A DNA stretch of 64,000 bases from Hoeflea sp. 108 (GCF_000372965.1 NZ_KB890024.1:3164839-3228838), one strand, 5' to 3'. Counted from the stretch's first letter, positions 27,267 to 36,371 are shown. Numbers and translations are program-made. Notes: a model not told the origin generated them from the sequence alone.

Positions 27267-28583
27267 TCAGCCATAGACCAGTTTGTCCTGCCGTGCCCTG
27301 AGCTCGGCGATCTTCGAGTTTGGCGCAACCGCGGCATTGGCCGTGGTGATCAGCTCGCCCTTCCTGATCGGGGCGGTGACCGTGCCGCCCTGCAGCAGGC
27401 CGCAGGGGATGGCTTTTGCGGCGCGTGCCTCGCCAGCCGTCATGATCCAGGCGCGGTAGGTGTATTCGCCGATGGCGTCGAGCGCATCGCCGGGTGCGAG
27501 GTCCTTCTTGGCCACCGCGCAGACATCGGCCACCGGCTTTGCCAGCGGCACCATGTCGGCCTTGCCGTAGAGCACGACACGGGCGCAGGTCAGCGGCACC
27601 TCGAGCGAGGTCAAATGGTAAGGCCGGTGGAAGGTGAAATACGGGCCATGGCCCATCTTCAGATCTTCCATGCGCTCACGAATGCGCGGATGCGACATGT
27701 CGGCGATGACGAAGACGCCGGGAGCCACACCCTTGCCGATCGAATAGTCGACGACGCCGACCTTGGACAAAACGCCGCCGTCCTTTTCAGGGATGAGCAC
27801 CTTGTTGAGTTCGGGCAGCGTCGCCGCCGGACCGTGCATGCCGGCCTTGTCGGGAACGAGGCCGGTGGCGTTGGCGATCGCCGCCATCTCGACCATGGTC
27901 TTGGAGCCGTCGACGAACTCGACCAGCATGCGCACGTTCATGTTGCGGCGCTTGGCTTCCTCGGCATAATCGTGCGGCACCGCGTCGATGTTGAGCGGGT
28001 TGTTCTTGCCCTTGCCGGCGGCAACGATGGTGTGGCCCATCGCCGAGACGAACTCGATCAGCTCCATGCACGACGACGGCTCGTCGCCGGCGCCCAGCGA
28101 ATAGGTGACGCCGAGCCGGTCGGCCTCCGACTTGAGATAGGCGCCGATGGTGACATCGGCCTCGACATTCATCATGACAAGATGCTTGCCATGCTCCATG
28201 GCGCGCAGGCCGATCTCGGCACCGACGGCGGGCACGCCAGTCGCATCGATGACGACGTCGATCAGGCCGCTGTTGAGGATCAGGTCGGCATCGTTGGTCA
28301 CCGCAACCTTGCCCGCCTCGATCGCCTCGCTCATCGCCGAGCCGGAGGCGACTTCGCGGGCATGGCCCTTTTCCTGGTAGGCGATGTCGACGGCGCGATG
28401 CGCGTTGGGCAAATTGAGCTCTGAGATCGCGCCGACCTCGATACCCGGCATATGCGCCCCCCGCGCCACGATGTCGGTGCCCATCTCGCCCGAGCCGATC
28501 AGGCCGATGCGGATCGGCTTGCCCGACTTCTGCCGCTCCACGAGGTCTCGCGCCAAGCCCACAGGCGCTACGTTGATCGTCAT
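27267..28583 (-). CDS. NAD(P)-dependent oxidoreductase with SAF domain
   Basis: This 438-residue protein has an N-terminal Rossmann fold (IRIGLIGSGEMGTDIV) resembling homoserine dehydrogenase and a C-terminal SAF-like domain around residues 335-425 (LAPGDALDAIG, IRKGELIT). The SAF region often causes mis-annotation as FlgA. GPYFTFHRPYHLTSLE in the middle is characteristic of this family. Members often sit in sugar-acid catabolic loci. It stands alone here, convergent with the hybrid kinase gene. Substrate unknown. Confidence 0.82.
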   Translation of the reverse strand: MTINVAPVGLARDLVERQKSGKPIRIGLIGSGEMGTDIVARGAHMPGIEVGAISELNLPNAHRAVDIAYQEKGHAREVASGSAMSEAIEAGKVAVTNDADLILNSGLIDVVIDATGVPAVGAEIGLRAMEHGKHLVMMNVEADVTIGAYLKSEADRLGVTYSLGAGDEPSSCMELIEFVSAMGHTIVAAGKGKNNPLNIDAVPHDYAEEAKRRNMNVRMLVEFVDGSKTMVEMAAIANATGLVPDKAGMHGPAATLPELNKVLIPEKDGGVLSKVGVVDYSIGKGVAPGVFVIADMSHPRIRERMEDLKMGHGPYFTFHRPYHLTSLEVPLTCARVVLYGKADMVPLAKPVADVCAVAKKDLAPGDALDAIGEYTYRAWIMTAGEARAAKAIPCGLLQGGTVTAPIRKGELITTANAAVAPNSKIAELRARQDKLVYG

Positions 28584-28889
28584 CTGGTGGTCCTCCCGAA
28601 CGATAGAAAGGCAGCTTCTCTACCGCGCGACGGGTATTGAATTATGGCGCACTGTCAACCGGAATGTCGCCCCGGCCCGAAGGCGCTTTGTCAGGAGCCT
28701 GCCTGCTTCGGCTGTTTCGCTTCCGGCTTTGCCGCTAACATCGGCCGCAATGACGCCCGACAGCGCTGCACCGCAGCCCTGAAGCCGAGCCAGCGAGCGC
28801 GGCGGGCGCGGGAACGCAAGGTATTTGAAAAACTTGGAAGCCGATCCAGATTCAATTTCTGAAGATCGGCCCCTGTGGGGAGGAGTGCA
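28584..28889. other. Divergent intergenic region, no gene seen
   Basis: This 306-bp region separates divergent genes. Reading frames in it have no family resemblance. TTGAAA at 28825-28830 with AGATTC 17 bp later is a weak promoter candidate for the propeller gene. GGGGAGGAG at 28877-28885 is its ribosome-binding site. Nothing else was recognised. Confidence 0.4.
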
Positions 28890-29969
28890 ATGGCTGAGAA
28901 AGTCCTTGTCCTGCTTGGCACCAAAAAGGGTGCTTTCATTGCCGAGAGCGACGCTGCCAGGCGGTCGTGGAAGCTGCGCGGACCGTACTGCGAGACATGG
29001 CCGATCAACCATGTCGTCGCCGACCCGAAGACAGACGCAATCTGGGGTGCGGGCGGCAATGAATGGTTCGGCCCGGCGGTTTGGAAATCGACCGACCTCG
29101 GCGAGACGTGGACGCACTCATCCGAGGGGCTCGCATATGCCGAGGGCGAGGAGCCGATCAAGGCGGTGTGGAGCCTCGCCAAGGGCAATGGCAGCCTCTA
29201 TGCCGGCGTCCAGCCGGCGGGGCTGTTTCGCAGCGACGACGACGGCCACAGCTGGAGCCACGTCGAAGCGCTGCAGAAGCACCCTTCCCGCCCGCACTGG
29301 AACCCCGGCGGCGCCGGCCTGATCCTGCATTCCCTCGTGCTCGACCCCGACGACCACGACCGCATCTGGATCGGCATTTCGGCCGCCGGCGTGTTCTACA
29401 GCGGTGACGGCGGCCAGAGCTGGGAGCCGCGCAACCTCGGCACCCGCGCCGACTTCCTGCCCGAGGGCGAGAACTATCCCGAATTCGGCCAGTGCGTGCA
29501 CAATCTGGTCATGGCGCCCGGCATGCCCGACCGGCTCTACCAGCAGAACCATTGCGGCATGTATCGCTCCGACGATGGCGGCAGGCGCTGGGTCAGCATC
29601 GAAAAGGGCCTGCCCTCGACTTTCGGATTTCCAGCCGCCGCCCATCCGCGCGACCCCGACACCCTCTACCTCGTGCCGCTCAACGGCGACAGCGCCGGCC
29701 GCTATGTACCCGACGCCAAGGCGGCGGTGTGGCGGACGCGCGATGCCGGCCATGGCTGGCAGGCGATGCGCAACGGCCTGCCGCAGGAAAACGCCTATAT
29801 CGGCGTGCTCAGGCAGGCGATGGCGACCGACCGGCTTGAGCCCGCCGGCGTCTATTTCGGCACCAGTTCGGGGGCGCTGTTTGCCAGTTCCGACGAGGGC
29901 GAAAGCTGGATCGACGTCGCCCAGCACCTGCCGACGATCCTGTCGGTGGAAACGCTCGTGGTCGACTGA
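28890..29969 (+). CDS. Asp-box (BNR/sialidase-like) beta-propeller protein
   Basis: This 359-residue cytoplasmic-looking protein (no signal peptide) carries at least six Asp-box motifs, including STDLGETW, SDDDGHSW, SGDGGQSW, SDDGGRRW and SSDEGESW. These mark a beta-propeller like VPS10 or sialidase folds; sialidase catalytic residues are not evident, so enzymatic activity should not be assumed. Start 28890 follows a strong GGGGAGGAG. The MoaD/ThiS-like gene begins 11 bp after the stop, so they are a two-gene operon. Confidence 0.85.
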   Translation: MAEKVLVLLGTKKGAFIAESDAARRSWKLRGPYCETWPINHVVADPKTDAIWGAGGNEWFGPAVWKSTDLGETWTHSSEGLAYAEGEEPIKAVWSLAKGNGSLYAGVQPAGLFRSDDDGHSWSHVEALQKHPSRPHWNPGGAGLILHSLVLDPDDHDRIWIGISAAGVFYSGDGGQSWEPRNLGTRADFLPEGENYPEFGQCVHNLVMAPGMPDRLYQQNHCGMYRSDDGGRRWVSIEKGLPSTFGFPAAAHPRDPDTLYLVPLNGDSAGRYVPDAKAAVWRTRDAGHGWQAMRNGLPQENAYIGVLRQAMATDRLEPAGVYFGTSSGALFASSDEGESWIDVAQHLPTILSVETLVVD

Positions 29970-29979
29970 GGAAGGGCGC

Positions 29980-30291
29980 ATGGACAACACCCATTCCCCC
30001 GGCGCCGCGCCTGCCCAGGGGCTGGCGACAATCGTGGTGCGCCTGCCCGGCGTGCTGGTCGACCTGTTTCCCGGTGCTGTCAGGCGGGTCGAAGTCAAGG
30101 CTGCGACCGTCCGCGACATGGTCGACGAGCTCGACCGCCGCTGGCCCGGCATGCGCGACCGCATCTGCGATTCCCGGCCGGCCATCCGCAAGCACATGAA
30201 CGTTTTCATCGACGGCGAACGCGCGACGCTCGCCACGAAGCTCAGCCCCGGCGTCGAGGTCTTCGTGCTGACGGCAATCAGCGGCGGCTAG
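29980..30291 (+). CDS. MoaD/ThiS-type ubiquitin-like protein
   Basis: This 103-residue beta-grasp protein ends in Gly-Gly (AISGG), the free tail that E1-like enzymes adenylate and thiocarboxylate in MoaD and ThiS. The body fits the family: TIVVRLPGVLVDLF, then VRDMVDELDRRWPG and MNVFIDGERA. An N-terminal extension of ~15 residues precedes it. ATG 29980 has GAGGAAGGG upstream. It is coupled to the Asp-box propeller gene. No moaE, moeB, thiF or cofactor gene lies nearby, so its role is probably separate from molybdopterin or thiamine synthesis. Confidence 0.85.
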   Translation: MDNTHSPGAAPAQGLATIVVRLPGVLVDLFPGAVRRVEVKAATVRDMVDELDRRWPGMRDRICDSRPAIRKHMNVFIDGERATLATKLSPGVEVFVLTAISGG

Positions 30292-30526
30292 AGGCAAATG
30301 CAACTATTTGAATATTTTAGAATCCGGTAATTCTACATATAGATGAAACAACATGCCTTGGCATATATATTTGCAAAGATTGCATCCTATTCTTCTGTTG
30401 ACCTTTCCCCAAAGACAAGCTCTCAGTCCACTCGGGTGAATCGCCGGTTCCGGGCGGTCATTGCGAATGGGATTACTGCAGCCGCACCACTCACAGGTGT
30501 CGGGCTGGAGCTGGCGGGGGCCACCG
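30292..30526. promoter_or_regulatory. AT-rich upstream region of the Ig-like autotransporter
   Basis: Bases ~30296-30440 are far more AT-rich than the rest of the window. They include the small inverted repeat TAGAAT/ATTCTA at 30318-30335 (6-nt spacer) and several TATA-like hexamers. The region probably holds the promoter of the autotransporter gene at 30527. AT-rich leaders of surface genes are typical silencer (MucR/H-NS-like) targets in rhizobia; that link is inference. Confidence 0.45.
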
Positions 30527-33500
30527 ATGAAGCATCAGACGACAACACGCGCGGTCGCGACAATGGCTGCGCGGTGCCGGACGCTTACCCGCCTGTTGCT
30601 TATGCTCTGCATGGGCATGTTCTGGCCGTCGATGGCTTTCAGCGCGGCGCCTACGGCATCAATCGTCGTTGCGAACAGCGATCTCAATATCGGCGGCACG
30701 TCGCTGGTCACGTTTACTTTCTCGGAAGCGGTAACCGGCTTTACCAATTTCGACCTGACCATCACCAACGGAACACTGACACCAGTGGCCTCCTCCGATG
30801 GCGGCATCACCTGGACGGCGACATTCACACCGTCGAGTTCCATCACCGCCCCAACCAACAGGATTACCCTGAACCTGGCGGGCGTGACGAACCTGGGCAG
30901 CGAGGCTGGCAGCGGCACCGTCGATTCCAACAACTATCGGATCGACACCCAGCGGCCGACAGCGACCATCGTTTTGTACCCTACCTACATCGGCATTGGC
31001 CAGACGTCGCAGGTGACAATCACGTTTTCCGAGGAGGTAGCCGGCTTTAGCAACGCCGACCTCACCATCAGCAACGGCACCTTGTCGGCTGTCTCGTCCT
31101 CGGACGGCGGCATCACCTGGACGGCGACCTTTACCCCCGCTGCGGGCATCACCCAATCATCCAATGTGATCACGCTGAACAATTGGGGTGTGGCGGACCT
31201 CTTTGGCAACCAAGGCAGCGGAACAACCGATTCCAACAATTATGGTGTCGACTCGCAGCGACCGACCGTAGCAATCACCATGGCCCGAAGCGCCCTCAAA
31301 GCCGGCGACACATCCCTGGTAACCTTCACCTTCTCGGAAGCGGTGACTGGCTTTGACAATGCCGACCTGACCATACCGAACGGCAGCCTTTCGCCCCCCT
31401 CCTCCTCGGACGGCGGGATCACCTGGACGGCGACATTCACGCCAAATGCGAACGTTCGTTTCACGACCAATCTGATTTCCCTCAACAACGCCGGCGTGGC
31501 CGACCTCGCCGGCAATCTCGGTGCCGGCGTGACCAATTCGGCCAATTTCAGCATCGACACCATAAGGCCGACGGCAACGGTCATCGTGGCGATACCCGTT
31601 CTGAAGGCAGGTGAAACAGCCCTGGTGACCATCACCTTCTCGGAGGCGGTGGCCGGCTTTGACAACACCGACCTGAGCGTCGCCAACGGGACGCTGTCGG
31701 CTGTTTCATCCACGGATGGTGGCATTACCTGGACGGCGACATTCACGCCGACAGCAGGCATCACGTCCTCGGCCAACCAGATTATTCTGTCCAACACGGG
31801 CGTGACCAACGCGTCCGGAAACACCGGCAGCGGAACAACCGCTTCGAACAACTATTCGGTCCAGACGGCTCGCCCTACGGCGACGATCGTCGTTGCGACA
31901 CCCGCGCTTGTCACCGGCGGAACGTCGGTGGTGACGATCACCTTCTCGGAGGCGGTGACCGGCTTCACCACCGCAGATATGACTGCGGACAACGGCACAT
32001 TGTCTGGCCTGAGTTCGTCGGATGGTGGCGTCATATGGACCGCCACGCTCACCCCGGCCGCAGGTGTGTCTGCCGCAACCAACCATATCGAGCTCGACCT
32101 GACCGGCGTGGTCAATAGCTCGGCCAATCCGGGCACCGGCGCCGCCATATCGAACAACTACACGGTCAATGCACCCACCATGTCGCTGCCGGCCACGCTT
32201 GCCGATGGCGTGGTCGGGCGCCCCTATTCGCAGACGCTGAGCGCGACGGGCGGCACCGCCCCCTACACCTTCAGCATCACTGCTGGCTCCCTGCCAACCG
32301 GCCTGACGTTGAACGGGGCGACAGGTGTCGTGTCCGGCACGCCGTCCACCGCAGGCACGTCCACCTTCACGATTGCCGCATTGGATTCGCGGTCCTTCCG
32401 CGTGACGGAAGACTACACCGTGACGGTGGCCGCGCTCGCCCCCGATCCGACCGAGGATGCCGAGGTCACCGGCCTGCTGACCGCTCAGGTCGACGCTGCC
32501 CGCCGCTTCGCCGACAGCCAGGTTCAGAACTTCAACTCACGGCTCGAGCAGTTGCACGACGAAGGCGACCGCCGCCGCAACAGCATGGCCGTGCGGCTCG
32601 GCTATTCCGGCAATGACGGCAAGAGCGACGAGGACCGGCGCTTCGAGGAGCTGCTGGGCAAATCCTCGAGGACCGAAGCCGGCGGCGGCTTCGCCATGCA
32701 CAACTATGCCGAGGACAAGAAGTCCAGCCAGCCGGCGCAGCCAGCTGCCGATGTCGACCTCGGCAGGCTCGCCGTGTGGACCGGCGGCTACGTCAATTTC
32801 GGCAAGCGCGACGACGGCAAGCTGAGCCTCGACTACACCACCGCAGGCGTCAGCGGCGGCATGGACTACCGCTTCTCCAAGTCGCTGGTGGCGGGTTTCG
32901 GGCTCGGCTACGGCCGCGACGCCACCGACATCGGCGCCAACGGCACCGAAAGCCGCGCGCATGCCTATAGCGGCGCAGTCTATGCAAGCTACCAGCCGTT
33001 CAAGTCGACCTATCTCGACGGTCTCATCGGCGGCAGCTGGCTCGACCTCTCCAGCAAGCGCTACGAGACTGCAAGCGGCACCTTTGCGATGGGTGACCGC
33101 AGCGGCACCCAGATCTTCGGCTCGATCACCGCAAGCTATGAGAAGCGCGACGATGCCTGGCTGATCTCGCCCTATGGCCGGCTGGACTTCTCGCGCTCGT
33201 GGCTGGACGGCTATACCGAAAGCGGCAGCGGCGCCGGCCTGCTGAGATATGGCAGCCAGACCGTCGACACGGTGTCTGGCATCGCCGGCCTTCGCGTCGA
33301 ATATGCAGTCACCACCGACTGGGGCACGCTGAAGCCGGGCGCCCGGATCGAGTATGTCCATGATTTCGCGGGGTCCAGCCAGGTCAGCCTCGGCTATGCC
33401 GACACCGGCGGCCTGGACTACGTCTTCCAGACCGAGGGCAAGGGCAGCGACTATGTCACGCTCGGCGCATCGCTTGACGCCGCTCTCAGCGGCAGCTGGA

Positions 33501-33583
33501 CGGCAAGGTTCGACTATCGCACCGCCGTCGGCGGCGTCGGCCAGAGCCATGCGCTCGGCCTCAAGGTCGGCAGGAATTTCTGA
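30527..33583 (+). CDS. Autotransporter with five Ig-like repeats
   Basis: This type Va surface protein has 1018 residues. The signal peptide (LTRLLLMLCMGMFWPSMAFS) is followed by five tandem ~102-residue domains with the pattern RPTATIVVA, TFSEAVTGF, SSDGGITWTATFTP and a GSGTTxSNNY end, matching the Big_12 bacterial Ig-like type. One putative-Ig (He_PIG) domain follows (LPTGLTLNGATGVVSGTP). The last ~270 residues form an autotransporter barrel ending LKVGRNF. ATG 30527 follows GGCGGGGG. The repeats could mediate adhesion by analogy to other Ig-repeat adhesins. Near-identical repeats invite recombination and copy-number change. Confidence 0.9.
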   Translation: MKHQTTTRAVATMAARCRTLTRLLLMLCMGMFWPSMAFSAAPTASIVVANSDLNIGGTSLVTFTFSEAVTGFTNFDLTITNGTLTPVASSDGGITWTATFTPSSSITAPTNRITLNLAGVTNLGSEAGSGTVDSNNYRIDTQRPTATIVLYPTYIGIGQTSQVTITFSEEVAGFSNADLTISNGTLSAVSSSDGGITWTATFTPAAGITQSSNVITLNNWGVADLFGNQGSGTTDSNNYGVDSQRPTVAITMARSALKAGDTSLVTFTFSEAVTGFDNADLTIPNGSLSPPSSSDGGITWTATFTPNANVRFTTNLISLNNAGVADLAGNLGAGVTNSANFSIDTIRPTATVIVAIPVLKAGETALVTITFSEAVAGFDNTDLSVANGTLSAVSSTDGGITWTATFTPTAGITSSANQIILSNTGVTNASGNTGSGTTASNNYSVQTARPTATIVVATPALVTGGTSVVTITFSEAVTGFTTADMTADNGTLSGLSSSDGGVIWTATLTPAAGVSAATNHIELDLTGVVNSSANPGTGAAISNNYTVNAPTMSLPATLADGVVGRPYSQTLSATGGTAPYTFSITAGSLPTGLTLNGATGVVSGTPSTAGTSTFTIAALDSRSFRVTEDYTVTVAALAPDPTEDAEVTGLLTAQVDAARRFADSQVQNFNSRLEQLHDEGDRRRNSMAVRLGYSGNDGKSDEDRRFEELLGKSSRTEAGGGFAMHNYAEDKKSSQPAQPAADVDLGRLAVWTGGYVNFGKRDDGKLSLDYTTAGVSGGMDYRFSKSLVAGFGLGYGRDATDIGANGTESRAHAYSGAVYASYQPFKSTYLDGLIGGSWLDLSSKRYETASGTFAMGDRSGTQIFGSITASYEKRDDAWLISPYGRLDFSRSWLDGYTESGSGAGLLRYGSQTVDTVSGIAGLRVEYAVTTDWGTLKPGARIEYVHDFAGSSQVSLGYADTGGLDYVFQTEGKGSDYVTLGASLDAALSGSWTARFDYRTAVGGVGQSHALGLKVGRNF

Positions 33584-33591
33584 CCATGGCA

Positions 33592-33617
33592 GCCGGCGGC
33601 TTGAGATTGCCGCCGGC
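33592..33617 (+). terminator. Hairpin after the Ig-like autotransporter
   Basis: The 9-bp stem GCCGGCGGC/GCCGCCGGC with an 8-nt loop starts 8 bp after the stop. No T-run follows, so its role as an intrinsic terminator is uncertain. Confidence 0.45.
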
Positions 33618-33762
33618 CACCTGCCCCACAGCGGTCCCAGCTCGCCGGAGCGCGCGGCCTATCCTGTTGCCACAACATGATTTTTCCGTGAGGCGGTTCC
33701 CTCCCCGGGCGAACTTGCTCTACTATCCGTTCACGGATTCCATCTTACGCTAGGGGACCAAG

Positions 33763-34422
33763 ATGATGCGACGGACAGGCCTTTTCCTGGCATTGATGCT
33801 CGCCTTTGCGCCGGCCTTGCCGCAAGTTGCGGCGGCGCAGGAGCGCGTCGAGACGCTGCGCATGCGCCCGGGCGCGACGCAGACGACGGTGCGCGGCATC
33901 GTCTTTGGCCGCATCAGCGCCTCTTACCGGCTCGAGGCGCGCGCCGGCCAGCGCATGAGCCTCGACCTCAGCTCGCGCAACACCTTCCTTTATTTCAACG
34001 TGCTCGACCCGCGCGGCCGCACCATCGCCCGCGAACAGACCCAATGGGACGGCCGCCTGCCGGCCACCGGCGTCTACACCATCCAGATCTATCTCGTGCG
34101 CGCCGAGGCCCGCCGCAACGTGCCGGCCCCCTTCTCGCTCAGCGTCGCGATTTTCGGCCGTGGTGGCGAAACAGGTCCCGGCCCGGCTCCCGGCCCCGAT
34201 CCGGTACCGGGTCCGCGCTCCTGGCGCGTGGTCGGCGTGACGCCCAACGACGTGCTCAACATGCGCACGACCCCTTCGCCGCGCGGCGCAATCGTCGCCG
34301 AAATCCCCTTCGACGCCGGCGGCCTGCGCAATCTCGGCTGCCAGGATGGCCAGAGCTGGTGCAAGGTGCGCTATCGCGGCCAGGAAGGCTGGGTCAACGG
34401 CCGCTTCCTGCGGCCTGAATAG
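33763..34422 (+). CDS. Exported SH3-domain protein
   Basis: This 219-residue periplasmic protein has a signal peptide (FLALMLAFAPALPQVAAA-QE). Residues ~25-130 look like a PPC-type beta sandwich (ATGVYTIQIYLVRAEARR), then a Gly-Pro linker (GPGPAPGPDPVPGP). A C-terminal SH3b domain follows (VLNMRTTPSPRGAIV, WCKVRYRGQEGWVNGRFL). Bacterial SH3 domains commonly bind cell-wall peptides. ATG 33763 has TAGGGGA upstream and a small palindrome ATCCG/CGGAT at 33725-33738 in its promoter region. An intrinsic terminator follows, so the gene is monocistronic. Confidence 0.82.
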   Translation: MMRRTGLFLALMLAFAPALPQVAAAQERVETLRMRPGATQTTVRGIVFGRISASYRLEARAGQRMSLDLSSRNTFLYFNVLDPRGRTIAREQTQWDGRLPATGVYTIQIYLVRAEARRNVPAPFSLSVAIFGRGGETGPGPAPGPDPVPGPRSWRVVGVTPNDVLNMRTTPSPRGAIVAEIPFDAGGLRNLGCQDGQSWCKVRYRGQEGWVNGRFLRPE

Positions 34423-34442
34423 GCAGCGCGACATCTGAACCC

Positions 34443-34473
34443 AAAAGGCCCGGCACAACGCCGGGCCTTTTTT
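34443..34473 (+). terminator. Intrinsic terminator
   Basis: Stem AAAAGGCCCGGC/GCCGGGCCTTTT with loop ACAAC, followed by a T-run, 21 bp after the SH3 gene. This is the clearest Rho-independent terminator in the window. Confidence 0.92.
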
Positions 34474-34690
34474 GTCGCTGGGCCGCGGGACGCTCGTGCA
34501 GCTTGCAGTCAAGCGTCCGGCGCAGGCGCGGAAACGAACCCTCGCCTGCTGCTTTGTGCCTGAAACCCGCCCTTTCAAATATTCGGACAACAATCTTCCT
34601 GCACAGTCCCTCAGCGCGCCGGACTTGGCGGCGACGCGACCTGCCAAGCCGTCTCGACAACCGCTGACATCGCTTTCAGGGGGGCAAAAC

Positions 34691-35554
34691 GTGCTGCCGT
34701 TACATCTGCGCGCGCTGTATCGCGCATGCCTTTACATCACGATCACCCTTGCGACGGCTGCCGTCGTCACGTCGGGGCCGGCACGAGCCGGCCAAGCGGT
34801 CGACCTGCAACTGGTCATCGCCGCCGACGTCTCCACCTCGATGGATCGCGAGGAAAAGACGCTGCAGCAGCAGGGGTTTGTCCTCGCCTTCCGCGACCCT
34901 GAACTGATCCGCATGATGCTGGCCGGTCCCGAAGGGCGGATCTCGGTGACCTATTTCGAATGGGGCGGCGACCGCACGCCCAAGCTGGTCGTGCCCTGGA
35001 CTGTCATCGACAGCCCGCAGGCGGCCCTTGCCTTCGCCCAGCGGCTGGAGCGGAATTTCCCCTCCCGCCTGCCGCGCGGCACCTCGATCGGCATGGCGCT
35101 CGACTATTCTAGCTATCTGCTGCAGTCGAGCGGCTATGATGCCGGCCGCAACGTCGTCAACCTGTCGGGCGACGGGGTGAACAACAACGTGCCCGACGTC
35201 GAGGAGACGCGGGCGCGGCTGCTCGATATGGGCACGACCATCAACGGCATGCCCATCGTCTACAAGGGCCTGTTGCAGGGTGTGCTCGACGGCGCCGAGG
35301 ACGATTTTCCGCCCGAATACCTCATCGACTACTACCGTAACGAGGTCATCGGCGGCCCCGGCGCCTTTGTCGAACCGGTGACGGCGCGGCAGAACTATTC
35401 GGCCGCCATCCTGCGCAAGCTGATCCGCGAGATCGGCGCCAACAGGCTGACAATAGGCTCGATGGATCAGGACATGGGATGCGCACCGCATGAAGCCGAA
35501 CGCTGCGCTGGCAAGCTGCGCGTGCTGACAGGCTTTGCCACCGACCCCACATGA
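34691..35554 (+). CDS. DUF1194 von Willebrand A-like exported protein (copy 1)
   Basis: This 287-residue protein has a signal peptide (YITITLATAAVVTSGPARA). A VWA-like metal-binding fold follows, with MIDAS sequence ADVSTSMD (DxSxS), Thr in RGTSIGMALD and Asp in NLSGDGVNNN, so metal binding looks intact. DUF1194 proteins are typical of Rhizobiales and have no known function; metal-dependent ligand binding in the periplasm is inferred. Start GTG 34691 follows CAGGGGGGC; longer frames upstream cross the terminator. A paralogue lies at 57588. Confidence 0.85.
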   Translation: MLPLHLRALYRACLYITITLATAAVVTSGPARAGQAVDLQLVIAADVSTSMDREEKTLQQQGFVLAFRDPELIRMMLAGPEGRISVTYFEWGGDRTPKLVVPWTVIDSPQAALAFAQRLERNFPSRLPRGTSIGMALDYSSYLLQSSGYDAGRNVVNLSGDGVNNNVPDVEETRARLLDMGTTINGMPIVYKGLLQGVLDGAEDDFPPEYLIDYYRNEVIGGPGAFVEPVTARQNYSAAILRKLIREIGANRLTIGSMDQDMGCAPHEAERCAGKLRVLTGFATDPT

Positions 35555-35603
35555 GCGGGCCGCCCCGCCCTGAAATTTTGTCTCACCACGAAACAGAATT
35601 TGT

Positions 35604-35623
35604 CCCCGGCGGCGACGCCGGGG
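35604..35623 (+). terminator. GNRA-capped hairpin after DUF1194
   Basis: Stem CCCCGGCG/CGCCGGGG with a GCGA tetraloop, 50 bp after the DUF1194 stop. GNRA loops are unusually stable. No T-run follows, so it may be a Rho-assisted terminator or transcript-end protector. Confidence 0.45.
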
Positions 35624-35734
35624 CTTGGCGTTTGCGGCGGTTGCAGCTGCCTGAACCACACACAAACGCCTCATTCATCGTGCGTTCAAATCGCGGTCAC
35701 TAAGCTGTGACCACAACGATTCGAGGACCAACCC

Positions 35735-36331
35735 GTGTCACGCGCACCCATATTCTCCCTCCGCACTGCACTTGCCTCACTCTGCCTCGGCGGCCTTCTG
35801 ACCGCGGGCTCCGCGCTGCTTCCCGAGACGGCCTCGGCGCAGCGCATGCAGCCTTGCGCCACCGAAGGCGGCACCTGCCGGCTGCCCTATCCAGCCGAAG
35901 TGGTCTACGGCGCCAAAGGCCGGATGACCTCGCGTTTCATCGACGGCCCGTCCGTGCGCTGCTCGAACCGCGTCTTCGGCGATCCGGCACCGGGCGTCCG
36001 CAAGAGCTGCTACATCGTCCTGCGCGGCAGGGGTCGCGACCGCGACTATGGTGATGGCGGCTGGGGCGACGGCGGCTGGAACAATGGCGGTGGCTGGGAC
36101 AATGGCGGCGGTGGCTGGGGCGATGGCGGTTATGGCGAGCCGCGCCGCAATCGCTGGGTCGCCTGCGCCAGCGAGAACGACTACTGCGACTTCAACGGCC
36201 GCAAGCGCGTCCGCTACGGCGTCCCCGGCAACTTCGAGGAAGGTGTATTCCGCGACGGCGTCGAGTGCAGCAACGACGTGTTCGGCGACCCGGCCCCCGG
36301 CGCGCGCAAGCGCTGCTACGTCCAGAACTGA
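35735..36331 (+). CDS. Exported protein with two duplicated cysteine modules
   Basis: This 198-residue protein has a signal peptide (LASLCLGGLLTAGSALLPETASA). Two homologous ~50-residue modules each carry four Cys and end alike: CSNRVFGDPAPGVRKSCY and CSNDVFGDPAPGARKRCY. They are joined by a low-complexity Gly/Asp/Trp/Asn linker (repeats of GWGDGG and GWDNGG). The same module with the VFGDP signature is found appended to secreted carbohydrate-active proteins in other bacteria, from memory, so a carbohydrate-binding or wall role is possible. No catalytic motif is seen. An intrinsic terminator follows. Confidence 0.75.
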   Translation: MSRAPIFSLRTALASLCLGGLLTAGSALLPETASAQRMQPCATEGGTCRLPYPAEVVYGAKGRMTSRFIDGPSVRCSNRVFGDPAPGVRKSCYIVLRGRGRDRDYGDGGWGDGGWNNGGGWDNGGGGWGDGGYGEPRRNRWVACASENDYCDFNGRKRVRYGVPGNFEEGVFRDGVECSNDVFGDPAPGARKRCYVQN

Positions 36332-36339
36332 TTTTTCCC

Positions 36340-36371
36340 AAGGGAGGCGCGGAATCTGCGCCTCCCTTTCT
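36340..36371 (+). terminator. Terminator-like hairpin
   Basis: Stem AAGGGAGGCGC/GCGCCTCCCTT with a 7-nt loop, 9 bp after the cysteine-module gene, with a short pyrimidine tract after it. Probably ends that transcript. Confidence 0.75.

Noticed and set aside
28644..29188. Short frames on both strands in the gap before the propeller gene
   Set aside because: No start context or domain, and they overlap the real gene at 28890 or promoter DNA.
28890..29969. Calling the Asp-box protein a sialidase
   Set aside because: Asp boxes define the propeller fold only; the catalytic Arg triad and FRIP-like motif of sialidases were not seen and there is no signal peptide.
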